A stretch of 23,952 nucleotides of DNA, from positions 11,763 to 35,714 of the forward strand of contig DIVI01000060.1 in the NCBI GenBank assembly GCA_002423305.1, in the 5' to 3' direction. The translations under genes were made by a program, and so were the position numbers. Under the pieces are notes generated by a model. The model worked only from the letters and a program-made list of their open reading frames with translations. It made no database searches and was not told the DNA's origin. The DNA comes from Methylococcus sp. UBA6136 (lineage in GTDB: Bacteria > Pseudomonadota > Gammaproteobacteria > Methylococcales > Methylococcaceae). Below are positions 15,876-22,738 of the stretch, in pieces (position 1 is the stretch's first letter; the number at the start of each line of letters is the position of its first letter).

Positions 15876-18800
15876 ATGTCCGGCATAAAAACAGTCACCC
15901 ATCATCTCCTGGTTGCCGCACTGACCTGCCTGGTCGTGCTCGGCGTGCCCAATGGTCATGCAGAACCCCAACCGATATTGACCGGTTTTGATATGGGCAA
16001 TTCGGCCCAGATGGCCGCATCGGCAAGTGTCGAGGCAGTGCCATCGACCCAGGGCACGACCGGGCAAACCCGGGCCATGGCCATGATGGGGGATGACCCC
16101 TTGCCACCGGTACCCGACGAAACCAAAGAGAAGTTTTCCACCGCCGATGCCGGCGCCAGCTTTGTCTGCGGCATTCTGAAAAAAGACAAAAGCCTCAAAT
16201 GCTTTGGCCAGAATGATGTCGGCCAGAGTAGTCCGCCGAAAGGCCAATTTAAACAGCTCAGTCTTGGGTCAACGCATGGCTGTGCCACCACTCTCCAAAA
16301 CAAGCTGCTCTGTTGGGGCCGCAGCGACGCGCGCCCGCAGCCCGGACAAGCCACGGGTCGTTACCTGTCCGTAGCCGCCGGGGATGACCACACCTGTGCC
16401 CGCACGGTCAAGAACGAGGTCCAGTGCTGGGGTAACAATCAAAACGGCGAACTCAATGTCCCCCCCGGAAAATATAGGCAGCTCGATGCGCGTGGAGACC
16501 ACACTTGTGCAATTACCGATGCACGCCAGCTGACCTGTTGGGGTGACCGCGCATTTACCGCTTTTCCACAGACCCAGGTAGGTCCGTTTGTTAAGGTCGC
16601 GACCGGCCAGTTGCATGGCTGTGTACTTGGACAGAATGGTTTAACCAAGTGCTGGGGTAACGATGCCTATGGTCAGATACAGGCCCCGCAAGAACCGTTT
16701 GTCGACATTGTCGCCGGTGACTGGCATACCTGCGGGCTGCGTGCCGACCATACCGGGATCTGCTGGGGCAGATACCAGTACGGTCAAAATGATCCTGGCC
16801 AATATCGGTATCAACAGATCTCTGCCGGCGGCAACCTGACGTGTGGTCTGTTGCGCGTCACCGGCCACATGCGTTGCGTGGGCAGTTTTGCCAGTAACGC
16901 CTTGTTCTACCCCGGATCGGAAAATGCCAATACAGCGGGTCAATCCGCCGATAGCGTCAGGCCGCAACTGGCCTTTCTGGCGGTGTTTGAAGGGGTGAGT
17001 GCCCTGTTGGCGTCGGGCATCGTCAATACCGGTAAGGCCATTGATAAACAAGGCTGGAGTTGGGAGAAGGGGGGCATCATGGTGCAGCTGGGGGCCCTGT
17101 TTACCAATATGATTTTGGGCTGGAATAAAAAGGCCGCGCCAGACAAATACCTGCCGACTTTGCAGAAGATCCAGGCCGATGTCCAGGAAATCAAGATAGA
17201 TGTAGGCCAGATACAAGGCAAACTGGATAGCGTCTTGATCAAACTGGACGGCAAGTGGTGTGACGACTCATTGGCCCCATATGCAGCGGCTTATAACCTC
17301 ATGAGTGGCAGTCCCTATGGTGACAGTACCGGGGCCCGAAAAGCCTATCAGGACCTGTTGTCGGCGCAGGCGACCCAGATCACCTCCGCCCTAAACAATA
17401 CGCCGGCCGCCTATCCCACTGCTGAGTTCACCAAATTCAGAGATCATTATCTCGGAAAGCTGAAATCCGCAAAGGACAATCTTAGCAACTCCCTGTTAGG
17501 TGCCGCGGGCCAAGCCTCTTCATTGCTGACCTGCTTAAATAAGGGTCATACGGAGTGGAAAGCCAAGGTGACTCCCAAGGGTACCCGACCAGAGCTCGCC
17601 TTTGATGACCGTCCGATCTACAAGTATGCCTACGACGTGTTGCGTAACGCCCTCATCCTCCAGGGGGAAATGCTGCTGATGATTGAGGATATCGAGACAC
17701 GCGGTATCTTCGATACCCTGCAGACCACCACAGGGCAGTCGTCGGCCGTCGTCGAAGTGGATCCCACCACCTTTGTCCCGACGGAATCAACCCAAGGGAC
17801 CGGTTTTTGCTGGTATGTCGACCAACAGGCCGCCTTGAAACCGGCTGATCCCGGCTATAACCCCCGCTGGACCACGGCCGCCACCGGCTGCCGTCATAAC
17901 CGCACTTTGATCAATGATACTTACGTGGCCATGGTAAAGCAGGTCGAAGTGTTGGGCGGCGCCTACAGTGACGATCAGATGGTCTTGTCGCTGACGGCCA
18001 AGCAGATGGGTTTAGCCGATAAGGGCGAAAGTAATTGGTTATGGAGCAGAATGCCTCAAATCCAAAAAAATCCGCTTGGATGGGGTTTCATTGGACCTTG
18101 GGATAATTACGCTGCAAATGAGCTGAAGGCGCCCATTGTATGGCAGCGGCCAATACCTCAAGGTCCCTGTTTTGGTTTGTTGTCTTGTGCGGGCCCTCGC
18201 AACGAGCCATGGGCACCAGGCGATCTGATCATCTATGAACAAAATGCTGGTAAATTTGGTGCAGGTGTCTGGCATTCCAGCGGTAAAGCCTGGGATGATA
18301 TTTATAAGACGCGTGAGGCTCAACGCGTAAACGCCTACGGGACTGATGAGAAAGAACTGCTGAAAAACAAGGAGGATTTATTGCAGCAGATGGCGAATAC
18401 TCCTGATTCCTCTGCGGCAAGCAAAAAACTGTTTGTTGGGGTCACGGATGTGCCTTTTGCGATGCCGGGAAACTATGCAATGTTGGAGTACTACTCTAAA
18501 GGGAAGGGGGGAAGTGGTTCCTATTTTGGGGGTGGATTTAACTGTTTTGTCGCTTCAGGCATCAATACCGATTGGTATTACAAAGACTTCGGGAAGTATA
18601 ACAAGGCCTATTTATCGCTTACCGGCAAGGTGTGCAGTACCGAGGAAATGGCAGCCATGTTGGTCAGTGATGAGGGGTTGGGTAACATGAAAATAAGAGG
18701 TAAGTCCTGTGGTAAAGGCTATTGTTTTGGTATCGGCGGTGTGGACCGTTTTACCCCTGAGCGCTACAAACCCTTTCAACAAATGCTGGGTAATTATCTG

Positions 18801-19130
18801 GCTTGGACTTCGCTAACAACAAACTGGACCTATGATTGGTTTGATATTTATGATCAGTTTATACCGAGTGTCGAGGGTGGATCCCTAAATCACATGCCTG
18901 TTGTCAATATCACGCAACGGATATGCAAGACCCCAATGGTTAAGCAAGGCGTGGCACAGAATGCCGATGGCACGCGACTGGCGACCCGGAGTGACGGTAT
19001 CCCGAGTATCTGTGGTGAAGATCTGGATAAAACCATTAGCAAATTGATCCCGCGCCCTCAATACCCCGAAAACAATCCGGAACTGGATGCCATGGTCAGA
19101 AGGCCCGAGGTCAGACCCGAAGTCCAGTAG
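15876..19130 (+). CDS. large exported protein with N-terminal RCC1-like repeats and unrecognised C-terminal region
   Basis: The 1084-residue protein has a Sec signal (VTHHLLVAALTCLVVLGVPNGHA). AAAGAGG (15862-15868) supports the ATG. Residues about 92-340 hold seven RCC1-like repeats, each with an HxC...LxCWG pattern (for example HTCARTVKNEVQCWGNNQNG). They should fold as a beta-propeller stapled by one disulfide per blade. Next comes a hydrophobic, helix-like stretch (about 365-425), then a heptad-like amphipathic helix (about 426-458: LPTLQKIQADVQEIKIDVGQ...). The roughly 600-residue remainder is glycine- and aromatic-rich with scattered cysteines, and I recognise no domain in it. Sequence from about 18030 to 18880 is visibly more A+T-rich than the rest. 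It precedes the MACPF gene by 98 bases. RCC1 propellers usually bind ligands; a receptor-binding or partner role for the MACPF protein is inference. Confidence 0.75.
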   Translation: MSGIKTVTHHLLVAALTCLVVLGVPNGHAEPQPILTGFDMGNSAQMAASASVEAVPSTQGTTGQTRAMAMMGDDPLPPVPDETKEKFSTADAGASFVCGILKKDKSLKCFGQNDVGQSSPPKGQFKQLSLGSTHGCATTLQNKLLCWGRSDARPQPGQATGRYLSVAAGDDHTCARTVKNEVQCWGNNQNGELNVPPGKYRQLDARGDHTCAITDARQLTCWGDRAFTAFPQTQVGPFVKVATGQLHGCVLGQNGLTKCWGNDAYGQIQAPQEPFVDIVAGDWHTCGLRADHTGICWGRYQYGQNDPGQYRYQQISAGGNLTCGLLRVTGHMRCVGSFASNALFYPGSENANTAGQSADSVRPQLAFLAVFEGVSALLASGIVNTGKAIDKQGWSWEKGGIMVQLGALFTNMILGWNKKAAPDKYLPTLQKIQADVQEIKIDVGQIQGKLDSVLIKLDGKWCDDSLAPYAAAYNLMSGSPYGDSTGARKAYQDLLSAQATQITSALNNTPAAYPTAEFTKFRDHYLGKLKSAKDNLSNSLLGAAGQASSLLTCLNKGHTEWKAKVTPKGTRPELAFDDRPIYKYAYDVLRNALILQGEMLLMIEDIETRGIFDTLQTTTGQSSAVVEVDPTTFVPTESTQGTGFCWYVDQQAALKPADPGYNPRWTTAATGCRHNRTLINDTYVAMVKQVEVLGGAYSDDQMVLSLTAKQMGLADKGESNWLWSRMPQIQKNPLGWGFIGPWDNYAANELKAPIVWQRPIPQGPCFGLLSCAGPRNEPWAPGDLIIYEQNAGKFGAGVWHSSGKAWDDIYKTREAQRVNAYGTDEKELLKNKEDLLQQMANTPDSSAASKKLFVGVTDVPFAMPGNYAMLEYYSKGKGGSGSYFGGGFNCFVASGINTDWYYKDFGKYNKAYLSLTGKVCSTEEMAAMLVSDEGLGNMKIRGKSCGKGYCFGIGGVDRFTPERYKPFQQMLGNYLAWTSLTTNWTYDWFDIYDQFIPSVEGGSLNHMPVVNITQRICKTPMVKQGVAQNADGTRLATRSDGIPSICGEDLDKTISKLIPRPQYPENNPELDAMVRRPEVRPEVQ

Positions 19131-19153
19131 TCCCATCCGACCTGTTGGTGACC

Positions 19154-19182
19154 CCGGCGGTGTCCTAAACCCGCACCGCCGG
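19154..19182 (+). repeat. stem-loop between the RCC1-like and MACPF genes
   Basis: CCGGCGGTG (19154-19162) and CACCGCCGG (19174-19182) form a perfect, GC-rich 9-bp stem with an 11-base loop, 24 bases after the stop. No T-run follows, so full termination is unlikely. It may be an mRNA-stabilising or partial-termination element that sets the ratio of the two products. Confidence 0.5.
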
Positions 19183-19228
19183 CGCCAGCGAGGTCATCAA
19201 ACAACCCACCCGCTTGAGGAACAACGAT

Positions 19229-21163
19229 ATGAAATACCGCTTTAACCACCTGATGGCTTTGGTGACGCTGGCAGTCACCATCGTCCTTGCGCCCGCCGCC
19301 AGGGCGGCTGAGCCACCCATCGCCTGTCCCAGCGGGCTTTGTTCCGGCCTGGGTCATGCCTTCTATTTGCCCGACCGGAATGTACTGGATGCCAAGGATC
19401 AGAGCAGTGGACGGCAAATCCTCACCGACACACAGATAGGCCGCTGTGCAACGGTCACAAAATCTGGCGCCAGCAATCGAGGGTTTGAACAGTTCGACAG
19501 TACAAAGTCCGTCACCAATGCCTGGAGTACAAAATTTGGCATCGGTAATGAAAGTCAGGGCGCGACCATCCCGCTCGGCTCCGGCTTCAGTCTGGGCGGC
19601 ACCGCCAGCACCACCATGTCACGTTCGCTGACCACCAACGAGTCGTTCAATTCGCTGAACCTTTTCTACTATCTGCTGGATTCACTGGTTGATCTGAACC
19701 GGAACAGTGAATGCTGGTCCGTCGCCAACCTTGATCCGGCTTTCCTGGCCAATTTCGAAGCCTTACCGCTGTCCGATCCCAAGAATGCCGCCGAGGGGTC
19801 AACCTGGAGTGATTACACGGCCTTTCTCAAGTCCTGGGGTTCTCATGTGCAGGTCAAGCAGGAACTGGGAAGTCGGTTTTCAATCTGGCAAACCGAAACC
19901 GCATCAGACAAGCTGACGATGAAGACCCTGGAAGCTAAAACTTGCTTCTCCATCGGCGGAGCAGGCGTTACCCTGCCACTCTGTGGTAATTACAATGATT
20001 CTGAAAAACTCTCTGCCAGTCAGAACAAAACGGTTGAAAAAACCTACATATCAGGGGGATCCAATGAAGCTCGGAATGCGCTTCTGGTGGCCAGCCCGAA
20101 ATCAGAGGAATATCAGGCAAAACTGACGGCCTTTATCGCATCGGCTGCCAACAGTGATCAGGCTGTGGGATTTCAATATGTGCCCATCTGGGGTTTGTTG
20201 ACAGACGTCTACCGGACACAGTGCGGCACCGATGGCAAGGATTCCAAAGCCTGCAATAATTTGCAGCGCGCGGTAACCCTGCAAGCCGCCTTTGAGGGCT
20301 ATCTCTCATATAACTGTGTCAAAAATACCGCGTCATCCGGTGCCTTGTTCGTGCAAGGCATGAAAGCCGGCCCAGCCAATGGCAACGGCATTTATTACTA
20401 TTCCTGTCATCAAGCCAAGACCGGCTGTCATACGGACAATGACTGCCAGTTGGCCTCCGGCGATGATTCCTGGGTACCCTTTGCGGGTAACTGGGAGCAG
20501 TGCTTCTGTGCCGGCGCCGGTTGCCTGACCCCAGAACTGATACCCGGTACTGGACAATATCGTTCTGTCGTCAAGCCGTTAGAAAAAAATCCGACAAAAG
20601 CCAATTCAAATGTCGGTTCCAACGCCTCGTGTCGCGACGATAAAACCTGTACCTGCGAGAATGCATGGGCCGGTGGCCAACAGGAGCGACTGGTTTATGA
20701 TCAATCGACGGGAGGCGGCGGCTCAGGCACGTTCGTAGTGCAGTCAGCACACGCTAGCGCTGTCATGGCCCAGTCAGATGAGGTACAGATCAAGGCCGAT
20801 GAGTCCGGTGGTGATCAGTCTACGGAATATGACTTGCAGGTCATCATCAAGGACCGTCCGGCCTATACCCCGACCGATATCAGAAAACAACAACAAGAGC
20901 GAGTCAAAAATAAGGAGTATCCGGACAGTGAGGTCATTTACGTTACCAGCAATGATCCACGTATTGCCATTCAATGCGGCGGTGTGTGCAAGGCTCGATT
21001 TGCCAAGGATGATTTGGTGCAATTACAGGCCCAGGCCCAGGTGAGTGGGCGTAAGTTTGATGGGTGGAGCAAGGATGTTTGCCTTAACGGACCCAAAGGT
21101 ACCGGCCGTACCTGTGTAGTTAAAATGAATGGTGCCAAGACGGTAGAGGCTTATTACAAATAA
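19229..21163 (+). CDS. exported MACPF (perforin-like) protein with C-terminal InlB-type repeat
   Basis: From ATG 19229 (GAGGA at 19215-19219) the protein is 644 aa with a Sec signal ending in PAARA. MACPF/perforin features appear in order. A Ser/Thr/Gly-rich amphipathic stretch (GSGFSLGGTASTTMSRSLTT) resembles the first membrane-inserting hairpin. The signature is W203-G204-S205-H206 in FLKSWGSHV, a version of the Y/W-G-T/S-H motif. YISGGS (273-278) and QYVPIWGLL (316-324) fit the conserved late MACPF strands. A cysteine-rich region (about 365-490) and a GGGGSG linker follow. The last 70 residues match a divergent InlB B-repeat: paired cysteines, KFDGWSKDVC, then TCVVKMNGAKTVEAYYK. MACPF proteins oligomerise into membrane pores, but some bacterial members are not proven lytic. 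The match is by motif; overall similarity was not tested. Confidence 0.8.
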   Translation: MKYRFNHLMALVTLAVTIVLAPAARAAEPPIACPSGLCSGLGHAFYLPDRNVLDAKDQSSGRQILTDTQIGRCATVTKSGASNRGFEQFDSTKSVTNAWSTKFGIGNESQGATIPLGSGFSLGGTASTTMSRSLTTNESFNSLNLFYYLLDSLVDLNRNSECWSVANLDPAFLANFEALPLSDPKNAAEGSTWSDYTAFLKSWGSHVQVKQELGSRFSIWQTETASDKLTMKTLEAKTCFSIGGAGVTLPLCGNYNDSEKLSASQNKTVEKTYISGGSNEARNALLVASPKSEEYQAKLTAFIASAANSDQAVGFQYVPIWGLLTDVYRTQCGTDGKDSKACNNLQRAVTLQAAFEGYLSYNCVKNTASSGALFVQGMKAGPANGNGIYYYSCHQAKTGCHTDNDCQLASGDDSWVPFAGNWEQCFCAGAGCLTPELIPGTGQYRSVVKPLEKNPTKANSNVGSNASCRDDKTCTCENAWAGGQQERLVYDQSTGGGGSGTFVVQSAHASAVMAQSDEVQIKADESGGDQSTEYDLQVIIKDRPAYTPTDIRKQQQERVKNKEYPDSEVIYVTSNDPRIAIQCGGVCKARFAKDDLVQLQAQAQVSGRKFDGWSKDVCLNGPKGTGRTCVVKMNGAKTVEAYYK

Positions 21164-21173
21164 TCCGGACAAG

Positions 21174-21211
21174 CGTGAGTGTCTGGGGTCGCTGAGAGTC
21201 TATTACTCACG
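21174..21211 (+). repeat. weak stem-loop after the MACPF gene
   Basis: CGTGAGT (21174-21180) and ACTCACG (21205-21211) form a perfect 7-bp stem around a 24-base loop, eleven bases after the stop. No T-run follows. With the predicted promoter at 21283, it suggests that the apyrase gene can be transcribed separately. Confidence 0.3.
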
Positions 21212-21282
21212 ATCCCTGCGCTTACGCTGAGTCGGGCAGTTAATATCTAGGTGATTACTGTTTACCTGAGTTTTACCAAAAA

Positions 21283-21312
21283 TTGAAAATCCCCCCGCTC
21301 TGCCGGGATATT
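21283..21312 (+). promoter_or_regulatory. candidate sigma70 promoter of the apyrase gene
   Basis: TTGAAA (21283-21288, five of six consensus bases) and GATATT (21307-21312, four of six) are separated by 18 bases, and a very A+T-rich stretch follows. Initiation would be near 21320, 23 bases before the ATG at 21343. This reading makes the in-frame TTG at 21283 a promoter base rather than a start codon. Confidence 0.35.
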
Positions 21313-21342
21313 TTTAATTCAATTAATACAAATGCTAAATCA

Positions 21343-22647
21343 ATGAGACTCTATTATTATTCTTTTTTCTATATATCCATCTCGGTGTTGTCCATTATAG
21401 CGACTCACAATGTTGCGTACGCCGCCCCCGTAGCCAGTCCAAAGCATATCGCTGTCATTGATGCTGGAAGTAGCGGGACTCGGCTGTACTTTTATAAGGT
21501 ATTGCCTGATGGGGTTATTCAAACCATCGTCTCTAACTTTGAATATAAGGATGAGGATGGTATTGACAATTTTGTATGTGATGCCGTTATCCCCCAATCC
21601 GATGTGATGAAGGTGGTGATAACGCCATTGCTCACCAAGCTTAAGGGAGAAGCCAAGGCGATGGTTCCACCGGTGGCGATTGGCTCGATTGAAGTCAATT
21701 TGCTTGCGACAGCGGGCATGCGCAGTCGAGAGAAGGCATGCGAAAGTCTTTACCCGGGCAAGGGTGCTTCCAAGGTAGCTGCCTTGTACAAAGTGATCAA
21801 AAACGGCATTACCGGCCAGGGTTTCAAGAAGGGTGAGGTGCGAACCAGTGATGGTAACAAGGAAGAGGGGCCGTGGACGTGGCTGAATCTTAACTATGTG
21901 CTGGGAACGCTCGATACGACGCCTTACGGGGACTTGGAGGTGGGGGGATCTTCCACGCAGATTGTTTTCCCGGTTGACCCCGTGACAAATCCTGTGAACG
22001 ATGCAAAAAATATTTTCTTACTACGCTATAAAGGTAAGAACTACTCCATTTTTGCCAAAAGCTACCTGGGCCTCGGTCAGGATGATGCCAGGAAATGGCT
22101 CAGAAACTCCGCTGCAGCACCTGAAAAATGTTGGGCGACTGGTTTTGATGCGGCTTCAGACAAGGGCGAAAAAGAGACAACCTTCAAAAAGCTGTCGAGT
22201 AATGGCAATTTTGATTACGTAACCTGCTCAGGCTATTACCGGCAGTACATTGAGGCGAAAATGGCTGAGCAGGGGGGTAGCCCGCAGGCGGACCGGAGCC
22301 TGGGTGATTTTGTAGGGCTGGATGGTGCCTGGTATGCCTATGAATACTTTCTGACCCCTCCGAATGATCTGCCATCTCAGCTGACGACGGCCATACCCTC
22401 CCTGTGTGCAAGTTCCTCCAGCTTTGAGTCGATTGCCACCAACAAAAACGTGCAATTCCAATGCCCCAACGGGACCTACGTGACGACCCTCATGTTTGAT
22501 TCTGCCGGACTGTTCACGGGCTCAAAACGTCAGGTTACTGTGTCGCGCTCAAACGACAGAACGGTTGTTGTCGGCGGCAAGAATATCGAAGAGCGAGAAA
22601 TAACCTGGACACGGGGTTATCTGTTGCAGCGATATTTTGCCAATTAA
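21343..22647 (+). CDS. exported GDA1/CD39-family nucleoside triphosphate diphosphohydrolase (apyrase)
   Basis: NTPDases hydrolyse NTPs and NDPs to NMPs outside the cytoplasm. From ATG 21343 the protein is 434 aa with a signal peptide ending in HNVAYA. The apyrase-conserved regions are plain. ACR1 is DAGSSGTRLYFY (D40-R47 core) and ACR2 is ATAGMR (122-127). ACR3 is EEGPWTWLNLNYVLG (from E174, containing the catalytic base of the family). ACR4 is GDLEVGGSSTQIVF (G201-Q206). The segment YSIFAKSYLGLGQDDAR matches the family's 'SYLGYG' region. Several cysteines fit a periplasmic or secreted fold. Ppx/GppA is excluded by ACR1 and ACR3. The family is mostly eukaryotic; Legionella enzymes are the well-known bacterial cases. 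TTG 21283 would add 20 residues before the signal, so I rejected it. No clear ribosome site is visible. Confidence 0.9.
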   Translation: MRLYYYSFFYISISVLSIIATHNVAYAAPVASPKHIAVIDAGSSGTRLYFYKVLPDGVIQTIVSNFEYKDEDGIDNFVCDAVIPQSDVMKVVITPLLTKLKGEAKAMVPPVAIGSIEVNLLATAGMRSREKACESLYPGKGASKVAALYKVIKNGITGQGFKKGEVRTSDGNKEEGPWTWLNLNYVLGTLDTTPYGDLEVGGSSTQIVFPVDPVTNPVNDAKNIFLLRYKGKNYSIFAKSYLGLGQDDARKWLRNSAAAPEKCWATGFDAASDKGEKETTFKKLSSNGNFDYVTCSGYYRQYIEAKMAEQGGSPQADRSLGDFVGLDGAWYAYEYFLTPPNDLPSQLTTAIPSLCASSSSFESIATNKNVQFQCPNGTYVTTLMFDSAGLFTGSKRQVTVSRSNDRTVVVGGKNIEEREITWTRGYLLQRYFAN

Positions 22648-22665
22648 TCTCTACGGGTCTCTCAT

Positions 22666-22697
22666 GCCGCTGGCTCGTTTTCTTAACAGCCAGCGGC
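22666..22697 (+). terminator. stem-loop between apyrase and 5'-nucleotidase genes
   Basis: GCCGCTGGCT (22666-22675) and AGCCAGCGGC (22688-22697) make a perfect 10-bp stem with a 12-base, T-rich loop, 18 bases after the apyrase stop. CTTGATTCATTTCT follows, a broken T-tract. It is likely a terminator or attenuator that allows some read-through into the nucleotidase gene 41 bases on. Confidence 0.55.
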
Positions 22698-22738
22698 CTT
22701 GATTCATTTCTGGGGACCCACCATCAACGCATGTGATC

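Noticed and set aside
19229..21163. Cholesterol-dependent cytolysin rather than MACPF
   Set aside because: No tryptophan-rich undecapeptide is present, and the WGSH signature and PIWGLL segment fit MACPF.
21283..21345. TTG at 21283 as start of the apyrase gene
   Set aside because: It would place 20 residues before a complete signal peptide and has no ribosome site; the same bases fit a -35 box better.
21451..21960. Exopolyphosphatase/GppA identity for the apyrase gene
   Set aside because: Ppx/GppA share the actin-like fold but have DLGSNS-type motifs; ACR1 DAGSSGTR, ACR3 EEGPWTWLNLNY and the export signal point to GDA1/CD39.
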